From Acidobacteriota bacterium (GTDB lineage Bacteria; Actinomycetota; Acidimicrobiia; Acidimicrobiales; SHLQ01), in contig JADFOM010000208.1 in the NCBI GenBank assembly GCA_022562835.1, positions 1 through 5,186 on the forward strand: a stretch of 5,186 nucleotides of DNA, in the 5' to 3' direction. Positions 1 to 5,186 of this stretch are shown one piece after another. Each line of letters begins with the position of its first letter. The first letter of the stretch is position 1. The position numbers and the translations under genes are program-made. The notes beneath the pieces are model-generated. The model was not told the DNA's origin. It searched no databases and saw only the letters and a list, made by a program, of their open reading frames with translations.

Positions 1-1
1 C

Positions 2-211
2 ACCCAGGCCGACGCGGCGCTGATCGCCCATGGACCCTCGCCGTCGGCCGACCGCGGGAACGCCAGCTTCCCCTTCGATCTGGCCCAGTTTTTCGCCGAA
101 GGCGGGGAGGGGGAGGAGGAGGCGGTGGAAGCGGACCCTCAGAAAAGGGGAGGCGATGGGTTTGTACATGCATGGAAACCGGAAAAGTTCAGCGTTATAT
201 GTGCGGTATAA
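2..211 (+). CDS. C-terminal fragment of an unidentified acidic protein (5' end outside the window)
   Basis: An open frame enters from the left edge and ends at a TAA at 209-211, giving 69 visible residues. I do not recognise the product. Support for coding is composition: across roughly the first 45 codons almost every third base is G or C, as expected of a gene in a GC-rich genome. The encoded stretch is hydrophilic, with a segment reading FPFDLAQFFAEGG followed by a run rich in Glu and Gly. After about position 136 the third-position bias disappears, so the last ~24 codons (ending KFSVICAV) may be a degenerate tail, the result of a frameshift, or non-coding read-through. It lies on the opposite strand to every other gene here and on the far side of an apparent junction near 430, so it probably does not belong to the same locus. 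An overlapping frame starting at an ATG at 30 lacks the codon bias. Confidence 0.4.
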   Translation, partial: TQADAALIAHGPSPSADRGNASFPFDLAQFFAEGGEGEEEAVEADPQKRGGDGFVHAWKPEKFSVICAV

Positions 212-309
212 TTTTTTCGTCGGCTTTTGATTCAGATTGCGCCATGGCCTGCGCTCAGGCGGCTATCACTGCCTACTGCTCCACGCTCTGCAACAATGCC
301 GGATGCTGA
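172..309 (+). CDS. Possible small cysteine-rich peptide (speculative)
   Basis: A 45-codon frame runs from ATG 172 to TGA 307-309. In-frame ATGs at 199 and 244 would give 36 or 21 residues. The C-terminal half carries cysteines in the order C-x3-C-x8-C-x3-C-x4-C and ends on the last Cys. From about 238 to the stop most codons end in G or C although the surrounding DNA is AT-rich, which favours real coding for that part; the first 22 codons lack this bias. A perfect TATAAT at 207-212 would suit the short ATG-244 version. No convincing ribosome binding site is visible before any of the three ATGs. An intrinsic terminator follows at 396-424. The paired CX3C pattern occurs in alpha-hairpinin-like and some ribosomally made modified peptides (sactipeptides), but no maturation enzyme is in view and I do not recognise the sequence. 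It could also be the frameshifted end of the upstream gene. Confidence 0.25.
   Translation: METGKVQRYMCGIIFSSAFDSDCAMACAQAAITAYCSTLCNNAGC
207..212 (+). promoter_or_regulatory. Consensus-like -10 hexamer TATAAT
   Basis: A perfect TATAAT is followed by a T run. A transcript starting about 7 nt downstream would give a leader of roughly 25 nt before the ATG at 244. No TTGACA-like -35 element lies 16-18 nt upstream (the region reads GGAAAAGTTC) and there is no TGn extension, so this is only a candidate. It overlaps the stop codon of the upstream frame. Confidence 0.2.
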
Positions 310-395
310 TTTTTAATAAATATTTAAGCAACGCTTTTGAGCCAAGGAATTTTCAATGAGAATATAAACGTATAAAAAAGAAGTTTGCAGCCCTT
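310..395. other. AT-rich non-coding stretch
   Basis: About 29% G+C over 301-390, in sharp contrast to the GC-rich DNA to the right. It has A/T runs and several TATAAA-like strings (363-368, 371-376) but no sustained reading frame. An AAGGA string at about 344-348 precedes an ATG at 356, but that frame stops after three codons. It most likely serves as the 3' untranslated region between the short frame ending at 309 and the terminator at 396. Confidence 0.5.
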
Positions 396-424
396 GCGCC
401 AACTGATTTTCATTGGCGCTTTTT
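396..424 (+). terminator. Rho-independent terminator
   Basis: The stem arms are GCGCCAA (396-402) and TTGGCGC (413-419), a perfect 7-bp pairing. Inside the loop TGA (404-406) can pair with TCA (410-412), with C403 bulged. A run of five T (420-424) follows immediately on the plus strand. No equivalent T run exists on the minus-strand side, so it is directional and would end transcription from the left segment just before the truncated monooxygenase gene. Confidence 0.8.
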
Positions 425-426
425 GA

Positions 427-1887
427 TTACGTACAGCACACGAACATGTTTGGAAAACCGCGGCTCATCATCCCGAAGAGACTGGCGGCTCCTTCCGCCC
501 ATTTCTCGGCCAGACTGACGCCGCCGCGACCCACGATGTCGTGACCGGCTCGGCGAAACAACGGCGTCAGTTCGGCCTCGAAGCCCGTCCCGTAGACGAG
601 GCAGTCGATCTCGTACTGCTGACCGTCGATTACCGGCCCGTCCTCGCTGATGCGCTCGATGCCCGCTGGACAGTCGACGAGCGTGACGTTTGGGTTGTTG
701 TACGCCGACAGGTACTCGTCATGGAAGCATGGCCGCTTGCAAAGATAGCGATAATAAGGCTTGAGGATTGCGGCCGCCGTGTGGTCGCTCACCAGATCTT
801 CGACCCGTTTCCGATGCTCCTCCATGATGCCGTAGTCGAACTCCTCCGCGCAGCGGAGATACTCCTGGAGCGTCATTTCCTTCGTCTTTGGCACGTTCTG
901 GACAGCGGCGTAGTGATGGGTCCAACCATCGTCGATTAGGTCCTCATCGACAGGCCTGCCCAGCATGACGGCCTGGAAGTTGTCCATTCGATCCTGTTGC
1001 CAACCCTGTTCCAAATCCTTGGCGAATTGGGGTTCGGTTTCGCGGTTACCCCTTACACCAATGGCCGACGGTGTGCGCTGAAACACATAGACGTGTTCGG
1101 CCGCGGCTGCCAGCGGCGGCAGGCACTGTATTCCCGACGCGCCCGTTCCGATGAGACCGACGACCTTGTCGCCGAGCTCGGTGAGCGGCTCTCCGGGTCC
1201 ACCGCCCGTGTATTGGTAGTCCCACCGAGCCGAGTGAAACGAACGGCCATCGAAAGTCTCCATCCCGGGGATCGTCGGCAGCTTCATCAGGTTGAGGATG
1301 CCGATCGCGAGCACGTAATAGCGGCTGGTCAGCTCATCGCCGCGGTCGGTGCTGATGCACCAGCGAGAGATCTCTTCATCCCACGCAGCGCGCGACACGC
1401 CCGTATGGAACAACGCGTCGTCGATGAGGTCGAATCGGTCGGCGATCGATTCGATGTGCAGCCGGATCTCCTCACCCAAGGCGTAGCGATGTTTGGGTAC
1501 GTAATCCAGTTCCTCGAGCATTGGGAGATAGATGTATGACTCAACGTCGCACATGACACCCGGGTAGCGGTTCCAATACCAGGTGCCTCCGATACCGCCG
1601 GCCTGGTCGACGATACGAATCCGCTCGACCCCAGCCTTTCTCAGCTCGACTCCAGCTAGGACCCCGGCCATGCCGCCGCCCACGATCACCACGTCTACGT
1701 CTTCGCTAACGGGTCCCCGCTCTGTGAAGGGCGTGAAGGGATCATCGCGGAATCCCGCAAAGTGCTCGTCTTTTGTAAGGTCGCGAATGTCGGCTCGACC
1801 TGGGACGAGTCGTTTGTCGCGCTCGGCGAGATACTTGGCATGCACCGCGTCCGGGTCGTAGTTCACAGACCCGCTATCTCGATCCAT
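427..1887 (-). CDS. Flavin-containing (Baeyer-Villiger-type) monooxygenase, C-terminally truncated
   Basis: A flavoprotein monooxygenase that would use FAD, NADPH and O2 to insert oxygen next to a ketone carbonyl, giving an ester or lactone. In the 486 residues: the FAD Rossmann motif GGGMAG (70-75) after VDVVIV; the conserved GGTWYWNRYPG (100-110) with Asp114; the Baeyer-Villiger fingerprint FxGxxxHxxxWD at 212-223; the NADPH-binding GTGASG (247-252); CKR (383-385), whose Lys-Arg corresponds to the active-site pair of phenylacetone monooxygenase; and GTGFE (433-437). The ATG at 1887 has a good GAGAGGA ribosome site 5 nt upstream. The protein stops right after FPNMFV, where relatives continue for about 100 more residues that complete the cofactor and substrate region. 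The TAA (427-429) lies at the base-composition junction, so the gene looks broken and its product may be inactive. The substrate cannot be read from the sequence. Family call firm; function of this copy doubtful. Confidence 0.88.
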   Translation of the reverse strand: MDRDSGSVNYDPDAVHAKYLAERDKRLVPGRADIRDLTKDEHFAGFRDDPFTPFTERGPVSEDVDVVIVGGGMAGVLAGVELRKAGVERIRIVDQAGGIGGTWYWNRYPGVMCDVESYIYLPMLEELDYVPKHRYALGEEIRLHIESIADRFDLIDDALFHTGVSRAAWDEEISRWCISTDRGDELTSRYYVLAIGILNLMKLPTIPGMETFDGRSFHSARWDYQYTGGGPGEPLTELGDKVVGLIGTGASGIQCLPPLAAAAEHVYVFQRTPSAIGVRGNRETEPQFAKDLEQGWQQDRMDNFQAVMLGRPVDEDLIDDGWTHHYAAVQNVPKTKEMTLQEYLRCAEEFDYGIMEEHRKRVEDLVSDHTAAAILKPYYRYLCKRPCFHDEYLSAYNNPNVTLVDCPAGIERISEDGPVIDGQQYEIDCLVYGTGFEAELTPLFRRAGHDIVGRGGVSLAEKWAEGAASLFGMMSRGFPNMFVCCT

Positions 1888-1891
1888 CGTT

Positions 1892-1898
1892 TCCTCTC
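1892..1898 (-). promoter_or_regulatory. Ribosome binding site of the monooxygenase
   Basis: On the minus strand the sequence GAGAGGA lies just before the ATG, with 5 nt between GAGG and the start. This purine-rich match supports the ATG at 1887 as the true start of the monooxygenase. Confidence 0.6.
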
Positions 1899-1944
1899 AC
1901 TCGAGTCGTTTGGGGCAGACCGATGGTTTCACATGGCCACCCTC

Positions 1945-1967
1945 GGCGTGCCGCCACGCCGCGGCAC
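1945..1967. repeat. GC-rich inverted repeat with two alternative stems
   Basis: In the 164-nt gap between the hydrolase and the monooxygenase, GTGCCGC (1948-1954) pairs with GCGGCAC (1961-1967) around a 6-nt loop. The overlapping GGCGTG (1945-1950) pairs with CACGCC (1955-1960) around a 4-nt loop. The two hairpins are mutually exclusive. No T run follows on the minus strand, so it is not a standard terminator. It could be an RNA structure between the two cistrons or an operator-like site. Chance in GC-rich DNA is possible. Confidence 0.4.
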
Positions 1968-2051
1968 ACACTAGCTAACAGTGATGTCAGGTGCAGTCGG
2001 TCGAAGCTGGTCGGCGACGCCGTGGATGTCGAGCAGGCCAGTTGACTTGAC

Positions 2052-2897
2052 TCAGTGCTGGTCGGCGTAGAGCTCAGGAAGGAAACCCGCCAGGTGGTTC
2101 ATCTCCATCGCGCAGTGGACAAACATGTCCCGTCCCAACTCAAGGGGTATCGCATGCTTAGCTACGAACTTCGTACCCACAATCTTGTTCACCAATCCGT
2201 CTTTTCGCAGTCGCCTGATCTCAAAGTTGCCCATCCAAAAACGGCTTCTCATCTCGGAGCCGTCGCCGGTCTCGCGAATCTGGTGGATCAGGAGCGCGAA
2301 GTTCACACCTTTGTCGCGATATCCGACCGTTCCGCAGATGGCGGTGCCGACCCGCGCCTCCTCGAATCTGTCGACGTCGAGGAACTCTGAGGGCTCTGTC
2401 AACGAAATGACCAGATCGAGGGCTTCGGCGCCGACATACTCGGTCACAAAGTTCGGATTGTGCAGGTACTTTTCCCGGTCCGACTTATCGGGATCGTCAC
2501 CGATCATCCTGTCGGCCTCTTGTGAGAGATGAGCGCGCGGGTGCCAGAGCTTGTAGCGCTGGTCCTCCATGTAGTGCCACCCGAACCACCAATCGATCAT
2601 CTCCGCGGTGACCCCAGGCATCTTCGTCAACACCGCTACAAAGACCTGTCCACTTTCGAGCCGGGTGAATCCGGTTTCCATGGGTAGATACCCCGGCTCG
2701 AGAAGCTGATCTGCTTCCTCGACCTCGAATCCGAGTTCCTGAGCCTCGGCACCGTGGATCAGGGCACGTTGAGCATGTTCCTGCATCGGGCCCATCTCAG
2801 GATTCCAGTACTTCGCGTAGGCCTTGCCATCGAGATCCCCTGACCTCATCCCCAGGTATTTGGCTCTATCACGTGTCTCGCTCAATTTACTCTCCAC
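2052..2897 (-). CDS. PhlG / phloretin-hydrolase-like zinc C-C hydrolase
   Basis: The 281-residue protein resembles 2,4-diacetylphloroglucinol hydrolase (PhlG) and phloretin hydrolase, zinc enzymes that cleave the C-C bond between an acyl group and an aromatic ring. The strongest signature is HCAMEMNHLAGF near the C-terminus: His261 and Glu265 match the HxxxE zinc ligands of PhlG (as I recall, His270/Glu274). His119 (in RYKLWHP) and Glu153 (in VTEYVG) fit the other two ligands, and His205 fits the catalytic His214; the spacings His119-His205 (86) and His119-His261 (142) are within one residue of those in PhlG. The substrate is unknown; other ketones are used in this broad family. The first possible start is GTG at 2897, with no ribosome site; a TTG at 2885 has GGAG 6 nt upstream and may be the real start (277 residues). 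It begins 32 nt after the CAU tRNA and is followed by the monooxygenase on the same strand. Confidence 0.82.
   Translation of the reverse strand: MESKLSETRDRAKYLGMRSGDLDGKAYAKYWNPEMGPMQEHAQRALIHGAEAQELGFEVEEADQLLEPGYLPMETGFTRLESGQVFVAVLTKMPGVTAEMIDWWFGWHYMEDQRYKLWHPRAHLSQEADRMIGDDPDKSDREKYLHNPNFVTEYVGAEALDLVISLTEPSEFLDVDRFEEARVGTAICGTVGYRDKGVNFALLIHQIRETGDGSEMRSRFWMGNFEIRRLRKDGLVNKIVGTKFVAKHAIPLELGRDMFVHCAMEMNHLAGFLPELYADQH
2890..2895 (-). promoter_or_regulatory. Candidate ribosome binding site favouring a TTG start for the hydrolase
   Basis: GGAGAG on the minus strand lies inside the longest version of the hydrolase frame, with 4 nt between it and the TTG at 2885-2883 (6 nt counted from GGAG). 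The GTG at 2897 has no comparable element upstream (CTGAACGACAAC). This argues that translation starts at the TTG, shortening the protein by four residues. Confidence 0.4.
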
Positions 2898-2929
2898 GTT
2901 GTCGTTCAGGTGGCCGAACCGTCAAGCGG

Positions 2930-3002
2930 TGGGCCTGGCGGGAATCGAACCCGCGACCGGGCGATTATGAGTCGCATGCTCTAACCACTGAGCTACAGGC
3001 CC
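2930..3002 (-). tRNA. tRNA with CAU anticodon, probably tRNA-Ile2 (lysidine-modified)
   Basis: A complete 73-nt cloverleaf. The acceptor stem GGGCCTG/CAGGCCC pairs fully with discriminator A, the D arm is GCTC/GAGC, the anticodon loop is CTCATAA, and the T arm is GCGGG-TTCGAAT-CCCGC. CAU can be Met or Ile2. The acceptor pairs C4-G69 and C5-G68, which TilS uses in E. coli to select tRNA-Ile2, are both present, and the anticodon stem core GCGACTCATAATCGC equals that of E. coli tRNA-Ile2. This favours an isoleucine tRNA read at AUA after lysidine modification, although automated tools often label it Met. The first anticodon-stem pair (27-43) is a U-C mismatch. CCA is not encoded. Its 3' end lies 32 nt before the hydrolase start. 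Confidence 0.93.
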
Positions 3003-3137
3003 GCCGAGACCCTACTCATGTCTCCGCGTGTCGCAACCATGGCTCGCAACAGACGATCTGCTGAGCCGCCTATAGAGAACTCCCAATCGCCGACGGTGAG
3101 TCCACCAGTCAAGTGTTGGCGAGGATCGCGACCTTTG

Positions 3138-3210
3138 CTCCGGGGGTGGGGCTCGAACCCACGACCCACTGATTAACAGTCAGTTGCTCTGCCAGCTGAG
3201 CTACCCCGGA
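3138..3210 (-). tRNA. tRNA-Asn (GUU)
   Basis: A complete 73-nt cloverleaf: acceptor TCCGGGG/CCCCGGA with discriminator G, D arm GCTC/GAGC, anticodon arm ACTGA-CTGTTAA-TCAGT giving anticodon GUU, and T arm GTGGG-TTCGAGC-CCCAC. All stems pair. CCA is not encoded. It lies 63 nt downstream of the sigma-factor stop codon and 135 nt upstream of the CAU tRNA on the same strand, so the two tRNAs may be transcribed together or as a tail of the dnaG-rpoD unit. Confidence 0.97.
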
Positions 3211-3271
3211 TCGTCCGCAGCAGGATACCAAGGCCTCGGCCCGACCGAACCCGTAGCAGCCCTCCAGACGG

Positions 3272-4603
3272 TCATCCACCGTCTAGGTATCCGCGCAACC
3301 GGTCACTACGGCGCGGATGGCGAAGTTTGGCGATTGTCTTCGATTCGATTTGCCGGATTCGTTCGCGAGTTACACCGAATTCACGTCCAACCTCTTCGAG
3401 GGTCCGCTGGCGTCCGTCGTCGATGCCGAAGCGCAGCCTCACGACCTCTTGTTCACGGTCAGAGAGCTCGTCGAGCACCTCTAGGACCGCCTTGCCCAGC
3501 ATCTTGCGCGCAGCCGCATCGGCCGGCCCCTCGAGACGTTCGTCCTCGATGAAGTCGCCGAGGAAGGAATCATCCTCGCTCCCCACTGGAGAATCCAGGG
3601 ACAGAGGATCCTGTCCAATTCGCAACAGCTCCTCGATGCGATCCTCACTGAGATCGCATCGTTCGGCCAACTCTGACACGGTGGGTTCACGTTTCAGTTC
3701 CATCACCATCTGACGCTGCGTGCGCACGACTCGGTTCATCGACTCCACCATGTGAACCGGAATACGAATCGTGCGCGACTGATCAGCTATTGAGCGGGTG
3801 ATCGCCTGACGAATCCACCATGTCGCATACGTCGAGAACTTGAATCCACGCTCGTAGTCAAACTTCTCGACAGCCCGCATCAAACCGAGGTTGCCCTCCT
3901 GAATGAGGTCGAGAAGGCTCATTCCACGGCCGGCATAACGTTTTGCGATCGATACCACCAGACGCAGGTTTGCCTGTGTCAGCTCACCATGGGCGCGTTG
4001 GCCGTCACGGATCTTGCGGCGCTTTCGCACTAGCTCTGCTCGATCAAGCTCGTCGAGTCCACCCGATTCAGCGATCGTTTCCAGTGCCTCGCGTGCCTCA
4101 AGGCCAGCTTGGATCCGCTTGGCGATCGCGACCTCGTCCTCGCCCTTGAGCAGTGGCACACGACCGATCTCGCCGAGATACATACGTACGGGATCGGTCG
4201 ACGACGTAGCCGCAAACCCAGCGGTCGGAACCTTGCGTCGGGATCTGGGCGCAGGCTTGGGCGTAGCCACATCAAGTTCGGACAGCAGGGCCGACACCTG
4301 CTCTACGGCCTCTTCGTGACCGATTTGTCCAGAGCCGTTGGTCGTGGCGGAGATATCCGGATCGATGCCTTGCTCGGTGTCACCCTCATCGTCGTGTTGT
4401 TCACCCATGACCTCGACACCGCGGTCGGCCAAGCTCTCGGTAAGGGCCGCGATCACATCGGGTGTGAGCTCGACTTCAGAGAGCTCATGGACAATTCGGC
4501 CAATGGACAGTACGCCCGAACCAGCGCTCAACGAGACGAGTCGGTCGATGACATCCTGGTCGAGCTCGACCGGTTCGGAGGGAACCGGCGCTGCATCAGA
4601 CAT
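3272..4603 (-). CDS. rpoD: Primary RNA polymerase sigma factor (RpoD/SigA type)
   Basis: The housekeeping sigma-70 subunit, which directs RNA polymerase to -10/-35 promoters. Counting from the ATG at 4603 (443 residues): a region 1.1-like acidic N-terminus (about 14-70), an acidic/Ala-Pro linker, region 1.2 starting DPVRMYLGEIG (137-147), region 2 with NLRLVVSIAKRYAGRGM and FSTYATWWIRQAITR (about 205-275, -10 binding and melting), region 3 (about 285-360, containing DSPVGSEDDSFLGDFIED) and region 4 with the helix-turn-helix RTLEEVGREFGVTRERIRQIE (about 400-420, -35 binding). Region 1.1 plus the near-invariant region 2 mark a group 1 factor. I chose the ATG because GGAAG lies about 8 nt upstream and it overlaps the dnaG stop by 8 nt, implying translational coupling. 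A TTG at 4633 adds ten residues but has no ribosome site. Confidence 0.95.
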   Translation of the reverse strand: MSDAAPVPSEPVELDQDVIDRLVSLSAGSGVLSIGRIVHELSEVELTPDVIAALTESLADRGVEVMGEQHDDEGDTEQGIDPDISATTNGSGQIGHEEAVEQVSALLSELDVATPKPAPRSRRKVPTAGFAATSSTDPVRMYLGEIGRVPLLKGEDEVAIAKRIQAGLEAREALETIAESGGLDELDRAELVRKRRKIRDGQRAHGELTQANLRLVVSIAKRYAGRGMSLLDLIQEGNLGLMRAVEKFDYERGFKFSTYATWWIRQAITRSIADQSRTIRIPVHMVESMNRVVRTQRQMVMELKREPTVSELAERCDLSEDRIEELLRIGQDPLSLDSPVGSEDDSFLGDFIEDERLEGPADAAARKMLGKAVLEVLDELSDREQEVVRLRFGIDDGRQRTLEEVGREFGVTRERIRQIESKTIAKLRHPRRSDRLRGYLDGG

Positions 4604-5186
4604 AGTCGAGTCTTCCACTTCCGTGCTCGTCAAGCCACGGCAGGAGAGTGTCGACCGCCTTTGGGCGAGTCGTCGACTCCCGCAGGTCTTCCACCCTGTG
4701 CTTTAGCCAGCCGATCGACTCCACATAGGAAGCAGCGTCGGGGCCGGTCGCATCGCGGCGCAAACTATCGATCACCCGACCAGCGGCGCGGTCGGTCAAC
4801 ATCGCAACGATCGCTAGCGGTTCGGAAACAGGTTCGGTGACCGACGCACTGCGAAGAAGATCGGACACGACCGGTGGTGTGTGCGCCAGCGCCGTATGCA
4901 GGTCACCGTCTTCAAGAATCGCCTCGACCGCACTGCGACGAAGTGCCGAACGGAACAGATATCCACGCAGATACGGACCGATGACCGTGGGTTCGACGAC
5001 CAGCAGGCGAAGCGCTTCGTCTTCGGTTCGCAACACCGCCGCAGTCACACCTTCCTCCATCAATGAATCCGGTTCGCGTGCCGCTGATTCGTCTGGATCG
5101 TCATCCTCGTCGCGGCGTCGACGCCGCTTGCGTGGCTGCTCGATCGGGAGAGGGTTCTCAAGACGATGTCGCAGCCGGTCGGGGTC
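4596..5186 (-). CDS. dnaG: DNA primase, C-terminal part (5' end beyond the window)
   Basis: The frame enters from the right edge and ends at TGA (4598-4596), showing 196 C-terminal residues. DnaG makes the RNA primers for replication; its C-terminal domain binds the DnaB helicase. The zinc-binding and TOPRIM catalytic domains lie outside the window. What is visible: a charged, probably unstructured linker (KRRRRRDEDDDPDES, about 20-34 of the visible part), then a helical domain beginning DEALRLLVVEPTVIGPYL (about 56-73), of the type seen in DnaG C-terminal domains, ending with a helical stretch (IGWLKHRVEDLRE). An internal ATG at 5063 is not the start, because the frame stays open to the edge. 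The assignment rests mainly on the immediate downstream rpoD (the dnaG-rpoD order is widely conserved) plus the domain pattern; no catalytic motif can be checked here. The stop overlaps the rpoD ATG. Confidence 0.75.
   Translation of the reverse strand, partial: DPDRLRHRLENPLPIEQPRKRRRRRDEDDDPDESAAREPDSLMEEGVTAAVLRTEDEALRLLVVEPTVIGPYLRGYLFRSALRRSAVEAILEDGDLHTALAHTPPVVSDLLRSASVTEPVSEPLAIVAMLTDRAAGRVIDSLRRDATGPDAASYVESIGWLKHRVEDLRESTTRPKAVDTLLPWLDEHGSGRLDYV
5112..5127. repeat. Perfect 16-bp palindrome in the dnaG linker
   Basis: GCGGCGTCGACGCCGC reads identically on both strands. It codes the arginine run of the linker, using mixed Arg codons (CGG, CGT, CGA, CGC). Most likely a by-product of codon choice, but it could form a cruciform or a protein-binding site. 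Confidence 0.5.

Noticed and set aside
101..128. G-rich tract that could form a G-quadruplex
   Set aside because: It coincides with Glu/Gly codons of the coding frame at 2-211; most G runs are only two long, so a stable quadruplex is doubtful.
30..230. Plus-strand 66-residue frame starting at ATG 30
   Set aside because: Arg/Pro/Gly-rich composition typical of an out-of-frame reading of GC-rich DNA; the overlapping frame at 2-211 has the proper third-position bias.
997..1539. Plus-strand 180-codon frame within the monooxygenase
   Set aside because: Antisense to conserved FAD and NADPH motifs; no domain and no ribosome site.
2055..2532. Two overlapping plus-strand frames opposite the hydrolase
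   Set aside because: Antisense shadows of the PhlG-like gene, whose zinc-ligand pattern fixes the true strand.
3068..3112. Possible sigma-70 promoter for the CAU tRNA (TTGACT at 3112-3107 and a TATAGG-like string near 3075 on the minus strand)
   Set aside because: The two elements are about 30 nt apart, too far for a functional pair, and no -10 match lies at the right distance from TTGACT.
3211..3271. Search for an rpoD terminator between rpoD and tRNA-Asn
   Set aside because: No stem followed by a T run on the minus strand; read-through into the tRNA or a factor-dependent end is possible.
4109..4840. Long plus-strand frame (243 codons) across rpoD and dnaG
   Set aside because: It runs antisense over two well-supported genes, has no recognisable domain, and its low-complexity Arg/Ser/Gly composition is expected from the GC-rich opposite strand.
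1..5186. CRISPR arrays, insertion-sequence transposases, tandem repeats
   Set aside because: No regularly spaced direct repeats, no transposase-like frame and no terminal inverted repeats were seen.

Overview
The window is mostly a high-GC bacterial chromosome segment, read almost entirely on the minus strand. A dnaG-rpoD pair is followed by tRNA-Asn(GUU) and a CAU-anticodon tRNA, neither with an encoded CCA end. The sigma factor has a sigma-A/HrdB-type core, and a PhlG-like hydrolase and a Baeyer-Villiger-type monooxygenase sit nearby. This fits an actinobacterium, possibly Acidimicrobiia or a relative. The lineage is inferred from gene content and base composition and was not tested by a search.

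Layout in minus-strand transcription order (right to left): the C-terminal part of DNA primase (4596-5186, cut by the window edge); the primary sigma factor (3272-4603), whose start overlaps the dnaG stop by 8 nt; tRNA-Asn (3138-3210); a tRNA with anticodon CAU that looks like tRNA-Ile2 (2930-3002); a PhlG/phloretin-hydrolase-like zinc C-C hydrolase (2052-2897), beginning only 32 nt after that tRNA; a 164-nt gap with a GC-rich inverted repeat; and a flavin monooxygenase of Baeyer-Villiger type (427-1887) that lacks its C-terminal ~100 residues.

The monooxygenase ends abruptly at about 425-435. To the left the DNA differs: plus-strand orientation, a GC-rich acidic coding tail (2-211), a short cysteine-rich reading frame with two CX3C motifs (172-309 or 244-309), an AT-rich stretch (about 29% G+C over 301-390) and a strong rho-independent terminator (396-424) lying right at the junction. 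This is either an insertion or rearrangement that truncated the monooxygenase, or a chimeric assembly join.

The right half is core information processing: replication priming, housekeeping transcription and translation. The middle is accessory catabolism: a C-C hydrolase and a ketone-oxidising flavoenzyme, plausibly acting on an acylated aromatic or similar ketone, placed directly downstream of a tRNA 3' end as genomic islands often are. The items most worth a second look are the junction, the cysteine-rich peptide frame and the hydrolase/monooxygenase pair.
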